A DNA stretch of 64,000 bases from CAKMZU01 sp965248335 (GCA_965248335.1 CBDFIY010000002.1:558001-622000), one strand, 5' to 3'. Shown: positions 8,786 through 17,837, counted from the first letter of the stretch. Notes: generated by a model not told the origin, from the sequence alone. Made by a program: numbers and translations.

Positions 8786-8920
8786 TATGGTGTGGAGGTA
8801 TTAAGTTCTTTGGCTTTTATCTTTTGGGTGGGTGTTGTGTGAGGCTATGCATGGTGCAGAGGTTTGATATTCTGCTTGCCTTCAATTGATTTGGTCTTCG
8901 CTGAGGTGGCTTGTTAACCT

Positions 8921-9220
8921 CTATTCATCGCTCAGGGAGTTTGCACAACACTCTTCTTGAAGGAACTCGATTAAGCCAAATAGCTCCTCGTACTGGGGGA
9001 TACAATATAGCGTTCTTCCTTCTCGACGCTGCATAATTAAACCGACACTAACGAGGCGGGTTATATGGTGTGAAAGGGTTGAGTTCGGGACACAAAGTGT
9101 CTCTTGGATTTCACCCACTGGAGCGCCTTGCCTTCCACTTTTTACTAAATAACGAAAAATTTCCAAGCGGGTTGTGTGGCCCAGTTCTGCAAAGCGTTTA
9201 GCTGCGATTTCGACTTGCAT
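8921..9220 (-). CDS. ArsR family winged-helix regulator
   Basis: The 99-residue regulator has a winged HTH at about 33-75, including CVPNSTLSHHITRLVSVGLI, and the wing RREGRTLYCIP. The ArsR metal-box ELCVCDL is not present; a Cys pair lies in LQEECCAN near the C-terminus, so thiol or metal sensing is possible but unproven. It lies 168 nt downstream of the WS/DGAT gene on the same strand, with an 8-bp inverted repeat between them. The regulated genes are not evident. Confidence 0.8.
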   Translation of the reverse strand: MQVEIAAKRFAELGHTTRLEIFRYLVKSGRQGAPVGEIQETLCVPNSTLSHHITRLVSVGLIMQRREGRTLYCIPQYEELFGLIEFLQEECCANSLSDE

Positions 9221-9282
9221 TTCTCACCTCCAATCAATATAGCTGTTTCGATTTTACTGGAAATGTGCCGACAAAACAAAAG

Positions 9283-9303
9283 TGATATTTTGGCGAAATA
9301 TCA
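9283..9303. promoter_or_regulatory. Inverted repeat, candidate ArsR operator
   Basis: TGATATTT (9283-9290), a 5-bp spacer and AAATATCA (9296-9303) form a perfect 8-bp inverted repeat 63 bp upstream of the ArsR ATG. Size and placement suit a winged-helix dimer controlling its own gene. A hairpin for the upstream acyltransferase transcript is an alternative. Confidence 0.4.
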
Positions 9304-9387
9304 GCATATAATCTTTCGACTATATTTTCTAAAACCATTTTAATGCTTGAATAGGTAGTGGTGTGTTTGCCTTGTTGATGCGGCAAT

Positions 9388-10977
9388 TTAAAGTGCCGCT
9401 TCAATATTGGTTTTTTTAGGGGGGAGTGTTTGTTCAAGCTCTACGATCACGGTGTTATTGGCTTTACTCAGTTTAGTCGTTTTAGGTGTCGCTGTTTCTT
9501 GAGTCTGCACCTTGGTAGCTTTTTTTTGCGTACTTTTGGCTTTTTTATTTTTGTTGATGGTGCTTTTCAGGAGCTGTTGGTACGAGGATTGAAGACAAGA
9601 TATGTACAGGTCGGCATCAGGCATCATTGCCTTGTCGGCGGTAATACTCAGGGTGATGGTGTCGCAATAACTGAAGATGGCATGATTTAAGCCGATGCAG
9701 ATACTCAAAGGTGGTACGGCCCAATAATGCTTTAGTGGTACGCCGTTGTGATAGAGCTTCGTTTTTGGGCCTTTAACATTGGTGACCAGTGTATTCGCCA
9801 TAACCGTGCCAAGTCGCTCGGTAAGTTTTGCATGTTGTATGAGCCGATTAAAGGTTTTTCCTAGTGCGGGATTAAAAAATCCTCCCATGTAATTTTGGAC
9901 AATCACAGAGGTATCTAGCTCTTCGGCAAAGGTTTTGGCTTCGCTAGTGCTTTGGGATATGGCATTGAGTCGCTCGATAGGGTTGTTGAGGTGTGTATGT
10001 AGGTCTGTGAAAATGCCACCAATATGATTGCCTTGGTGGTCTTTTGTGGTTTCTGTTCGGGTGTCGACGGGCATCATGGCACAAAGTGACTCCTCAGGCA
10101 GCTCATTAAGTTCTTTGAGGTAGTTTCGTAAGCCGCCCGCAATGATGGTTAGCATGATATCGTTAATCGTGACATGGCTTTTGAGTTGTGCTTTAATTTT
10201 TTTGATTTCAGGTAAGGAAAAACAGGTACCTTGTACGGTTCTTTCGTTAGAAATTGCATGGTTGAAGCGGGTTTGTGGGACTTTAAATTTTGTGCCGCTG
10301 TTAAGTCGGCCTTGAGCAAATTTGAGAGCGCCTTGGAGCATTTTAGGTGCACGTTGGTAAATGCTTGCAGACTGCGATAATGGGCGCTTGATGAGGTTGG
10401 GTATGGCGCGACTGATCAATTCAATTCCCGTAGGTGGTCGCTCAATCATGATAGGTTCTGTCGGCGGTTGGGGTTGAGCAGTGGCGGTAAGATCGTTAAA
10501 GACAGAAAATATTGCCTGCCCGGAAGCGCCGTCAGCTATGGCATGGTGGATTTTGACGAAAATTGCAAAGCTGTTTTTTGATAGACCATCGAAATTGTTA
10601 AGTCCCTCAATGATGTAAGCCTCCCAAAGAGGGTGTTCAAAATCAATGGGTTCGGCATGTAATCGAGCCACCGTTTCTGTGAGTTGTTGCCAGTTTCCGG
10701 GGGCGGGTAATGCGATGTGCCTGATATGAAAACTGAGGTCAAATTGGCCGTCGTCAACCCAGTAGGGTTTGTCTAGGCCAAGGGGGACTTCAGTGTATTT
10801 GTGCCGGAGAATAGGAGCTAGATGAATGCGTGCCTGAATGTAGTTGAGAATGGTGTTGTGGTCAGGGCGGTCTTGGGCTGGCGGTTGACTGTAAATGCCG
10901 AGGCCTGCAACATGCATGGGTGTTGTTGCTGTTTCGTTGTAAATAAATCCGGCATCCTGATTGCCTAGTTGCTTCAT
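9388..10977 (-). CDS. Wax ester synthase/diacylglycerol acyltransferase (WS/DGAT)
   Basis: The 529-residue acyl-CoA:alcohol/DAG acyltransferase has the catalytic motif HHAIADG (144-150), PLW at 116-118 and the C-terminal WS/DGAT domain with NVKGP. Such enzymes make wax esters or triacylglycerol as storage lipid at the inner membrane and are common in marine hydrocarbon and lipid users. The last 50 or so residues (about 478-529) are Lys/Thr/Ala-rich and low complexity, an extension beyond the usual domain. It appears monocistronic, with an AGGAG-like site just before the ATG. Confidence 0.92.
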   Translation of the reverse strand: MKQLGNQDAGFIYNETATTPMHVAGLGIYSQPPAQDRPDHNTILNYIQARIHLAPILRHKYTEVPLGLDKPYWVDDGQFDLSFHIRHIALPAPGNWQQLTETVARLHAEPIDFEHPLWEAYIIEGLNNFDGLSKNSFAIFVKIHHAIADGASGQAIFSVFNDLTATAQPQPPTEPIMIERPPTGIELISRAIPNLIKRPLSQSASIYQRAPKMLQGALKFAQGRLNSGTKFKVPQTRFNHAISNERTVQGTCFSLPEIKKIKAQLKSHVTINDIMLTIIAGGLRNYLKELNELPEESLCAMMPVDTRTETTKDHQGNHIGGIFTDLHTHLNNPIERLNAISQSTSEAKTFAEELDTSVIVQNYMGGFFNPALGKTFNRLIQHAKLTERLGTVMANTLVTNVKGPKTKLYHNGVPLKHYWAVPPLSICIGLNHAIFSYCDTITLSITADKAMMPDADLYISCLQSSYQQLLKSTINKNKKAKSTQKKATKVQTQETATPKTTKLSKANNTVIVELEQTLPPKKTNIEAAL

Positions 10978-11079
10978 GCTTATCTCCTTTTATTGTCGTT
11001 TGTTAAGCCAAGCGACCGCTATCCATTTTAGCTAAAACGCAAGTATTAGGTTGCGCTTTCAAATTTTTATGAAGTGGAT

Positions 11080-11535
11080 TTACTGTAAACTATCCTGCGT
11101 GTTTATACAATGGAGAGATTGAGTTGCTTGGCCTATTTCATCCCGCTCCTTCATTGCCTGCATGACTTTATGCTTAACTGACCATGCCGTATTGTACCCG
11201 ACACCTAGTTGGCGTTTTAATGCCAATATCGATAATCCAGTTTTTGACTGGGTGAGTAAGTGAATAGCAAGAAACCATGTCTTTAATGGTAGCTTTGTAC
11301 CTGCGAATAAAGTCCTGCTCGTTAGTGATGTTTGATGGTGACATTTATTGCATTGATACAGGGCTCTGCTTTTAAGCTTGCAATAGGATGTCGAGTGACA
11401 ATCGGGACAAGTAAAGCCGTTGGGCCACCTCCAGTTAAAGAGTGCCGCTTCGCATTGCATCTCTGATCCATAATCTCTAAACAGATCTGAAAGGCTGTAG
11501 CCTTTTTGGAATTGAACCGGGGGGTGATGCGTAAC
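11080..11535 (-). pseudogene. IS1595-type transposase remnant
   Basis: Residues such as FNWRWPNGFTCPDCHSTSYC and the CNKCHHQTSLTSRTLFAGTK stretch are the zinc-ribbon N-terminus of IS1595-family transposases. The reading frame extends upstream of the first ATG (11460) with QFQKGYSLSDLFRDYGSE, the usual N-terminus, but an in-frame TGA at 11536-11538 precedes it. The C-terminal DDE catalytic domain is missing: the protein ends soon after HKVMQAMKERDE. The element is dead. It sits just upstream of lapA, where ihfB is usually found. Confidence 0.85.
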
Positions 11536-11661
11536 TCAAAGGGTTATGCCCATTTTTTTATCTGAGGGCGTCAGATTTCATTCAATCTTCCTTTTCAAAA
11601 TATAAAATAGTGCATGCCTGTACTGATTGTCTTCAGTTAGTAAAGCCTAACTAATTGATCG

Positions 11662-11691
11662 TATAACTGATCGCACTTGAAAATGGGTATA
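11662..11691 (-). repeat. Shortened MITE-like repeat, 30 bp
   Basis: The sequence TATA-ACTGATCGCACTTGAA followed by AATGGGTATA consists of both ends of the 128-bp repeat with the middle deleted. It closely matches the reverse complement of the 29-bp form at 29091-29119. The remainder of 11536-11817 shows no gene and should hold the lapA promoter. Confidence 0.6.
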
Positions 11692-11817
11692 AAGTGTATT
11701 CTATGGCGTTATTAATGCTCACGGTGGAGCGCGGCAATACCCTTTTAATCTTTAGGGTAATGCAATTCCGCGTGGGGTAATGTATCTTTAGGCCATCGGG
11801 TTTTCGGCGGGTGGATT

Positions 11818-12078
11818 ATGGGCAGCATTAAAAAATTCTTTTCCTTTCTTACTTTTACGTGCAGTTTATTAATTGCTGCCGCCATTGCTTTTTTTATCCT
11901 TGTTGTTTGCTTACGTAATCATGTACTGCTTGATTTGGATTTGTTGGTAATAAAATTTACGCAAGTGCCCGTTGAATTAGTGGTCTTATCGAGCTTTGGT
12001 GTGGGGGTTGCTTTTGGTTTATTGGTAGCCTTTTTGCTATTTTTCCGGCGTGTATGTAAGTTGAGGGCGGCGCATTAA
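11818..12078 (+). CDS. lapA: LapA-domain inner-membrane protein
   Basis: The 86-residue protein has two membrane segments (about 10-30 and 50-72) joined by a short polar stretch, ending RRVCKLRAAH, the layout of LapA (YciS). LapA partners LapB in the complex that governs LpxC turnover and lipopolysaccharide assembly. It lies 5 nt before lapB and in the conserved order lapA-lapB-pyrF. Confidence 0.88.
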   Translation: MGSIKKFFSFLTFTCSLLIAAAIAFFILVVCLRNHVLLDLDLLVIKFTQVPVELVVLSSFGVGVAFGLLVAFLLFFRRVCKLRAAH

Positions 12079-12083
12079 TTGTT

Positions 12084-13277
12084 ATGTCTCAAGAAACCCT
12101 ACTTTTTTTTGCTATTTTTATTGCACTTGTTATCGGTTGGGGGATGGCTCGGTTAACACGTTCTTCGTATTTTCGGAAAGTACGCAGAAAGGCTTGGCGA
12201 AAATCCTATATGGACGGCATTCACCTTCTACTAAATGAAGAATCGGATAAAGTCATTGAGAGTCTGATCCAGACGTGGGATGTCAATGCAGAAAATTTTG
12301 ATTTGCATAACGCGTTAGCCAATATGTTACGCCGTAAAGGTGAAGTTGATCGTGCAATTAGAATACACGCCAATCTTGTCGCGTCAGAGGAATTGAATAA
12401 AGAGCGATTGCGCATTGCGACTATAGAGCTTGCCAGTGATTATATTAAGTCGGGGCTCTTGGATCGAGCGGAGCGTTTATTAATTAATGTCGTGAACTCA
12501 TCCAAAGACCTTGAGGAGCGCGCATTAGGATTGTTGCAGCAAGTCTATGAGCTAGAGAGCGAGTGGAAAAAAGCGATTGTGATTGCACAACAATTGGTAC
12601 CTATTCACAGTGTAGCCTTTGACGATGATGTGCTCACCGCCGGTCGGCAGCGCGGCCAAATTGCCAGTTATTATTGTGAGCTGGGGTTTAAAGCGTTAAA
12701 AGAAGATGATTTTAAGGTTGTTGAGAATTGTATTAAAGAGGCGTTACGCTACCAGCCTGATTATGCTCGTGCCCTGATTCTTGAGGCGCGATTATATTTT
12801 TTAAAGAGAAATTATAAGCGTGCACAAAAAGCCTTGCATAGATTGGCGGATGTGGAGCCCTCATTGATACCCGACAGCCTGGAACTCGTCGATAAGATCT
12901 TTGAGAATCCAGTGGTCCAGATTGATTTCTTGCAGCAGGTTCTCATCAATTATCCGTCCAGTGAAGTGACTGAGAAAGTTTTTTTGTTGTTGAAAGAAAA
13001 AAACAATCAGCAGGCAATGGCCTTTTTAGCTGAGCAGGTACGTAAAAGGCCCACGTTAAAAGGGTTGAATCTGTTACTGACAGAACAAGAAGGTTTTGAG
13101 GTGGATATTGATTTAAAGATTCGATTATTCCATGAACTCGTTGCCGAATTATTAAAAAACAAGCCCAGTTATCAATGTAAGTCTTGTGGGTTTTCTGGAA
13201 AACAAATGCATTGGCAATGCCCACAATGCCACAGCTGGGATACCATTCGTCGTATTCGTGGCGGTGAAGGGGATTAA
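12084..13277 (+). CDS. lapB: Lipopolysaccharide assembly protein LapB (YciM)
   Basis: The 397-residue protein has an N-terminal membrane anchor (about 4-20), tandem TPR units through about 350, and a C-terminal rubredoxin-like zinc ribbon with C365, C368, C379 and C382 in YQCKSCGFSG...CPQCHSW. LapB works at the inner membrane in FtsH-dependent degradation of LpxC. It is 5 nt after lapA and 19 nt before pyrF. Length and metal site are normal. Confidence 0.94.
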   Translation: MSQETLLFFAIFIALVIGWGMARLTRSSYFRKVRRKAWRKSYMDGIHLLLNEESDKVIESLIQTWDVNAENFDLHNALANMLRRKGEVDRAIRIHANLVASEELNKERLRIATIELASDYIKSGLLDRAERLLINVVNSSKDLEERALGLLQQVYELESEWKKAIVIAQQLVPIHSVAFDDDVLTAGRQRGQIASYYCELGFKALKEDDFKVVENCIKEALRYQPDYARALILEARLYFLKRNYKRAQKALHRLADVEPSLIPDSLELVDKIFENPVVQIDFLQQVLINYPSSEVTEKVFLLLKEKNNQQAMAFLAEQVRKRPTLKGLNLLLTEQEGFEVDIDLKIRLFHELVAELLKNKPSYQCKSCGFSGKQMHWQCPQCHSWDTIRRIRGGEGD

Positions 13278-13296
13278 TTAAGAGAAGGCCGTAATT

Positions 13297-14001
13297 ATGA
13301 AAAAAAAAGTGTCTAGCCCTATTGTTGTTGCGTTAGATTATAGCGATCAAAAAGCATTGATGGGCTTGGTTGATCAGTTGGACCCGAGCTTATGTCGATT
13401 AAAAATTGGTAAGGAGGTATTTACTCATTTTGGCCCTCAGTTAGTTTCCCAGTTAATTGATCGTGATTTTGATGTATTCCTCGATTTAAAATTTCATGAT
13501 ATTCCTAATACAGTGGCTAAAGCAGTTTCAGCGGCAGCAGACCTTGGCGTCTGGATGGTCAATGTGCATGCACTTGGCGGCAAACCCATGTTATCAGCTG
13601 CAGTGGAGGCGCTATCTGCTTATCAAGTCAAACCCCTTTTGATTGCTGTCACCGTATTAACCAGTACCTCTGATGAAGATTTAGCGGAACTCGGCTTGCC
13701 CTCTGCAGATGTTTTAGTGGAAAGCCTTGCGCAATTAGCAAAATCCACCGAGCTGGATGGCGTGGTATGTTCTGCTCAAGAGGCGAATCAGATTAAATCT
13801 GTATGCGGGCAAGATTTCCTCACTGTAACGCCGGGTATTCGCCCTATTGATTCAGCTTTGGGCGATCAGCATCGTGTCATGACACCTGCTAAAGCAGTTG
13901 CTAATGGTGCGGATTTTTTAGTCGTTGGTCGCCCTATTACGCAACATGCTAATCCTTATGAGAGTTTATTGGCGATTGTTGCGAGCTTAAATAACAGCTA
14001 G
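13297..14001 (+). CDS. pyrF: Orotidine 5'-phosphate decarboxylase
   Basis: The 234-residue TIM-barrel enzyme decarboxylates OMP to UMP, the last step of de novo pyrimidine synthesis. The catalytic stretch FLDLKFHDIPNTV supplies D63, K65 and D68; D14 lies in VVALDYS. It is the last gene of the lapA-lapB-pyrF run, followed by a strong hairpin shared with convergent feoB. Confidence 0.96.
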   Translation: MKKKVSSPIVVALDYSDQKALMGLVDQLDPSLCRLKIGKEVFTHFGPQLVSQLIDRDFDVFLDLKFHDIPNTVAKAVSAAADLGVWMVNVHALGGKPMLSAAVEALSAYQVKPLLIAVTVLTSTSDEDLAELGLPSADVLVESLAQLAKSTELDGVVCSAQEANQIKSVCGQDFLTVTPGIRPIDSALGDQHRVMTPAKAVANGADFLVVGRPITQHANPYESLLAIVASLNNS

Positions 14002-14026
14002 AAAGGTCTTGCGCCTTACTCTAGAG

Positions 14027-14046
14027 ATGGAGGCATAAGCCTCCAT
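14027..14046. terminator. Bidirectional terminator between pyrF and feoB
   Basis: ATGGAGGC and GCCTCCAT form a perfect 8-bp stem with loop ATAA, ending exactly at the feoB stop. The U tract is short on both sides. Its position between convergent genes supports termination. Confidence 0.6.
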
Positions 14047-16203
14047 TTAATGGATATGAACCACAGGGATCAGTCGTTGTTTAATCGCGTATTTCTTTCC
14101 GTAATAAAGTACAAAAACGGTGAGTAATATTTGCCAGCAAAGAATGCCAAAAACCCAAAGCGATGAACTTAAGGGGTGCGCTGTAAAGCTGCCTACCTGG
14201 AAAGCAATCACAGCTAAAGTGTAAGCAATGCTGTAAGACCATAATACGCTAAACCCTGCCCAAAAATTTCCATGCTCTTTAGCAATCGCACCAATGGTGG
14301 CAACGCAGGGCATGTATAAAAGAATAAATAATAAGTAGGAAAAAGCACTCAATGGAGAAAAGAAATACTTCAAAGCACTAAATGTGCCTTTGTTTAGGTT
14401 TTGCTCTTTAGTCACATCTTTTACGTCAATTTCAGCGGGTAGCCCCAGCGGGTTGTCGACTTCAGTAAACACTGCACGGACATTGGTCGAAACGCTAAGT
14501 ACGGCTTCTTTTAATGAGGCAAGAATATGCAGTTTTTCTTTTTCCTCCGGGATTTCTGAATACAGAGCATTCAGTGTACCTACCACCACTTCTTTGGCAA
14601 ACATACCGGTGAAGATACCAACGGTTGCAGGCCAGTTGTCTTTATGAAGTCCTATGGGGGCAAAGATGGGTGTAATGGCTTTCCCAACCTGTGAAAGCAT
14701 GGAGTTTTTTTGATTCTGATGGCCAAAGGTGCCATCGGTACCCACAGAGTTAAGAACGTTAAGAATCACGACGACAAGTACAATGGATTTGCCTGCACGT
14801 AAAACAAATCCTTTAAGTTTATGCCAGGTATGAATAGAAAGGTTTCGGAGTGTTGGCATTAGGTAAGGTGTCATCTCCATGACAGAAGCACTGCCTTGAG
14901 AAGAGAAAATAAATCTCCGTACCAAAAAGGCAGTCAGTATCGCGATGAGAATACCGATGAGGTAAAGAATAAATAAAATATTTTGACCATTAACGGGGAA
15001 AAAGGCTGCGACAAACAGGGTGTACACGGTAAGCCTTGCGCCGCAGCTCATAAAAGGCGCCATTAAGGATGTAATCAAGCGGTCACCTTCTTTATTGAGT
15101 GTTCGTGCCGCCATAACGGAAGGTACGTTACAGCCAAAACCGATGATCAGAGGAATAAATGCTTTTCCTGGTAAACCAATAGAGCGCATTAACCGATCAA
15201 CAACAAAGGCTGCACGTGTCATGTAGCCGACATCCTCTAAAAAAGAGAGTGCGAAGAATAGTGCTGCAATTACCGGAACAAACTGAATAATGAGCTGGAT
15301 GCCCCCGCCGACGCCATCACAAATAATGGCGATCAACCAATCGGGGGAGTGGATAGCATTTAAGCCGGCTCTAGGAATGTCGATAAAAATCAAACCTGCC
15401 GTGATATTAAAAAAGTCTTGAAAAGCACTGCCTAAATTGATGGCGAAAAAGAACAGTAAATAGATAGCCAGTAAAAAAAATGGCACGCCTAGCAGTCGAT
15501 TGAGCACGATATCATCAATGCGTTCAGAGAAAGATTTTTTGATTGTCTCTTTTTTATGTAAAACATGCCGGCAGGTTTCATCGACTTGCTGGTAAAGATG
15601 ATGGATGTCTTTATGGATTACGTCGCGTGCATCCATAGAGCAGCTTGCAAGTTCAGGCACATAATTTTCATGTGTAATTTGTGCGTTATCTTTTTTTTCA
15701 AGAGATACTCTAATGGTATCGAGTAAGGCAGGAATGCCTTTACCGTTGCTGGCCATAATTGGAATGACCGGGCATCCCAGTATTTCCGCTAGCTTTTCTG
15801 CATTAATAATAGCCCCTTTACTTTTTGCCACATCCATCATGTTAAGCGCGACGACCATAGGGACTTGCATGTTTAATAGTTGGTAGGTTAAAAATAAGCC
15901 ACGCTCAAGGCTTGATGCATCAACAATATTAATCAGTATGTCGGATTGACCATCATAAATGAACTGCTGAGCTATGCTTTCGTCAATAGACTCTTCGCCA
16001 AAATCCCCAGCGATGTTATACGTGCCGGGAAGGTCGACAATAGTGAACTGCTGGTTGTTGTACTTTAGTTTTCCTTGTTTTTTCTCGACTGTGACGCCAG
16101 GCCAGTTTCCCACGCGCTGGTGGGCGCCCGTTAAGCGATTGAAAAGGGTTGTTTTACCTGAGTTTGGGTTGCCTATTAGTCCGAGGGTAGGGTTATTTTT
16201 CAT
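14047..16203 (-). CDS. feoB: Ferrous iron transporter B
   Basis: The 718-residue inner-membrane Fe(II) importer has an N-terminal G protein with GNPNSGKTT (11-19), DLPG (57-60) and NMMD (121-124). About ten membrane segments follow with the two Gate motifs, including FVPVIAALFFALSFLEDVGY and GCNVPSVMAART. Its ATG lies within the end of feoA (11-bp overlap), so the pair is translationally coupled. FeoC is absent. A Fur-like site precedes feoA. Confidence 0.96.
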   Translation of the reverse strand: MKNNPTLGLIGNPNSGKTTLFNRLTGAHQRVGNWPGVTVEKKQGKLKYNNQQFTIVDLPGTYNIAGDFGEESIDESIAQQFIYDGQSDILINIVDASSLERGLFLTYQLLNMQVPMVVALNMMDVAKSKGAIINAEKLAEILGCPVIPIMASNGKGIPALLDTIRVSLEKKDNAQITHENYVPELASCSMDARDVIHKDIHHLYQQVDETCRHVLHKKETIKKSFSERIDDIVLNRLLGVPFFLLAIYLLFFFAINLGSAFQDFFNITAGLIFIDIPRAGLNAIHSPDWLIAIICDGVGGGIQLIIQFVPVIAALFFALSFLEDVGYMTRAAFVVDRLMRSIGLPGKAFIPLIIGFGCNVPSVMAARTLNKEGDRLITSLMAPFMSCGARLTVYTLFVAAFFPVNGQNILFILYLIGILIAILTAFLVRRFIFSSQGSASVMEMTPYLMPTLRNLSIHTWHKLKGFVLRAGKSIVLVVVILNVLNSVGTDGTFGHQNQKNSMLSQVGKAITPIFAPIGLHKDNWPATVGIFTGMFAKEVVVGTLNALYSEIPEEKEKLHILASLKEAVLSVSTNVRAVFTEVDNPLGLPAEIDVKDVTKEQNLNKGTFSALKYFFSPLSAFSYLLFILLYMPCVATIGAIAKEHGNFWAGFSVLWSYSIAYTLAVIAFQVGSFTAHPLSSSLWVFGILCWQILLTVFVLYYGKKYAIKQRLIPVVHIH

Positions 16204-16447
16204 TAACGTGAGAGACCCAAATGCCAGTTAAATCAGATTTCCTGAGAGAAAGTTTAAACCCACGTAGACGAATAATCATGGGATCAGAGAAGGGTGCAAG
16301 GCGTGTGACTTCTATATGTGTGCCGGGTGTAAGTCCAAGAACCATGAGTTTGTGTCCATCGGTTCCGTGCGCGTGAGAAAAGCGATGGATGATTGCAGAA
16401 TCGCCGACGTGAAGTGTATTGAGAGGTTGCTCTAAAGGTGCGCACAT
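16193..16447 (-). CDS. feoA: Ferrous iron transport protein A
   Basis: The 84-residue SH3-like protein of the FeoA family has ALIHRF-like and KLMVLGLTPGTHIEVTRLAPFSDPMIIRLRGFKLSLRKSDL, the conserved core. FeoA assists FeoB at the cytoplasmic face. It is first in the feoAB operon. A probable Fur site begins 8 bp before the ATG, so expression should rise when iron is low. Confidence 0.93.
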   Translation of the reverse strand: MCAPLEQPLNTLHVGDSAIIHRFSHAHGTDGHKLMVLGLTPGTHIEVTRLAPFSDPMIIRLRGFKLSLRKSDLTGIWVSHVNEK

Positions 16448-16454
16448 AAAATAT

Positions 16455-16473
16455 GTAAATAATACTCATTCTC
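16455..16473 (-). promoter_or_regulatory. Probable Fur box upstream of feoA
   Basis: On the minus strand GAGAATGAGTATTATTTAC matches the 19-bp Fur consensus at 13 positions, by my count. It lies 8-26 bp before the feoA start, where bound Fur would block transcription initiation. The target operon is a classic Fur regulon member. Confidence 0.6.
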
Positions 16474-16687
16474 TTTTGCTGGGAGTATAAAGTTAATTCT
16501 TTTTATGCGCCAGCTAAAAAATATTGGAAATGAGCATATTAACACAGGGAGAATTTTAGAGAACTAAAAACAACATGTGTCGTATAATTGCCCGGGGATA
16601 CGTAGTGGTTATGTTGCTACATATCCTTTTTGAATAACTGGTTTAAGTTCATAGCATAAAGCATGATATTGACGTGTCCGCCTAAAG

Positions 16688-17662
16688 CTATGAATTCGGA
16701 CTTTGCGAGTTTTGTGAGTAGTTAGGATTAAGCCGTTCAGCGATTTTATTTTGTTTCTCTTCGGATAGGTGTTGTATAAAGAGTTTTCCATTCAAATGGT
16801 CTAACTCATGTTGAATACAAACGGCTATTAACCCACTGTCTTCCAACGTAAAGCGCTTACCAAACCTGTCGAGCGCTTCAATGCGAACTTGCCTAGGACG
16901 CTTCACTACATCAAAGGTATCTTTTACTGATAGGCAGCCTTGAGGGAATGCAAGCTGGGTATTATCCGTAATGGTGATGATGGGGTTAATGAAGACCAGC
17001 GGCTGAGTTTGGCCTGGGCTGATATCCATCACAACAATTCGTTGATGTTTACCCACTTGAGTGCCTGCAAGGCCAATGCCGTTGGCGTTATACATGGTCT
17101 CAAACATTTGATCAATGAGTTGTTGCAGATGGTCATCGAATTGGGTGACATCGGCAGCCACTTTATGTAGCTCGGGATCTGGGTACTGCAGAATCGGTAA
17201 GGATGTTGCGTTAAGATCAAAAAAGGTGACTTTACTGCCCACAGGTTGAAATTCGTGGCGATTAAAGAACCTCATGGCAAGATTGAATGTGCGCTTGTCA
17301 TGGGTGCTCAATAGGTTGGGGGGAATTGAATGCAGCATGTTGTAGATGTTTGGGCTTGTCCAAATCTGTTTTTCTAGTGCATTGAATGCCTTTTTTTCTT
17401 CAGGTGATGCCTGCTGGTTTTGATTTGACGCGAGGTTAATCCGCAATTTTGTTTGTTGATAGTGATCAATAAGCTTATGCATACCCGAAATTTTTTGAGT
17501 ATCCGGTCTTTCAGGTGTTTTCTGGTTAAGTGTACGAAACTGCTGCGCCAAATTATCAATGGCGGATTGAAAGCTTGTGCTCTCACCCGCATGGGGAGTT
17601 GCGTGTGTAAGGTAAGTTAGGCATGTAAAGGTAACCAGAAAAAAAAACGGCAAAGTCTTCAT
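16688..17662 (-). CDS. Peptide deformylase-like protein with signal peptide
   Basis: The 324-residue protein has a C-terminal peptide deformylase domain (about 155-310). Its opening LPILQYPDPELHKVA is typical, motif 1 is GIGLAGTQVG (195-204), motif 2 is QGCLS with C243, and motif 3 is QHELDH with H285, E286 and H289. All three metal ligands and the catalytic Glu are present. Motif 2 has Gln where Glu is usual, and motif 1 has GTQ for APQ. Unlike cytosolic deformylases of about 170 residues, it has a signal peptide (1-21, ending LTHA) and an extra helical region (about 30-150). It probably acts outside the cytoplasm on an unknown substrate. It lies upstream of feoAB on the same strand. Confidence 0.82.
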   Translation of the reverse strand: MKTLPFFFLVTFTCLTYLTHATPHAGESTSFQSAIDNLAQQFRTLNQKTPERPDTQKISGMHKLIDHYQQTKLRINLASNQNQQASPEEKKAFNALEKQIWTSPNIYNMLHSIPPNLLSTHDKRTFNLAMRFFNRHEFQPVGSKVTFFDLNATSLPILQYPDPELHKVAADVTQFDDHLQQLIDQMFETMYNANGIGLAGTQVGKHQRIVVMDISPGQTQPLVFINPIITITDNTQLAFPQGCLSVKDTFDVVKRPRQVRIEALDRFGKRFTLEDSGLIAVCIQHELDHLNGKLFIQHLSEEKQNKIAERLNPNYSQNSQSPNS

Positions 17663-17837
17663 GAAAGAACATCTCTTGGGTTTTATTCTTAGAGTGGCCG
17701 AGTGTGATAAGTTCCTCTATTGGTAAAATGTTGAGAGTGTTAAATCGTCGAGCATTGATAAGGCTTTAAGCGGAAAAGCTTTAAAAGGTGGGAGGTCAGG
17801 CTGCGCGAATATATAATGTGCAGCAGCCCTGACTGAA

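Noticed and set aside
9234..9437. 67-codon minus-strand ORF before the ArsR gene
   Set aside because: It overlaps the end of the WS/DGAT gene in another frame and contains the candidate operator; no family or ribosome-binding site.
9430..9690. Plus-strand ORF opposite the WS/DGAT 3' end
   Set aside because: It is antisense to a well-supported gene whose low-complexity Lys/Thr-rich tail opens the opposite frame; no motif.
16609..16791. Short minus-strand ORF at the end of the deformylase gene
   Set aside because: It is mostly a shadow of the deformylase coding sequence in another frame.
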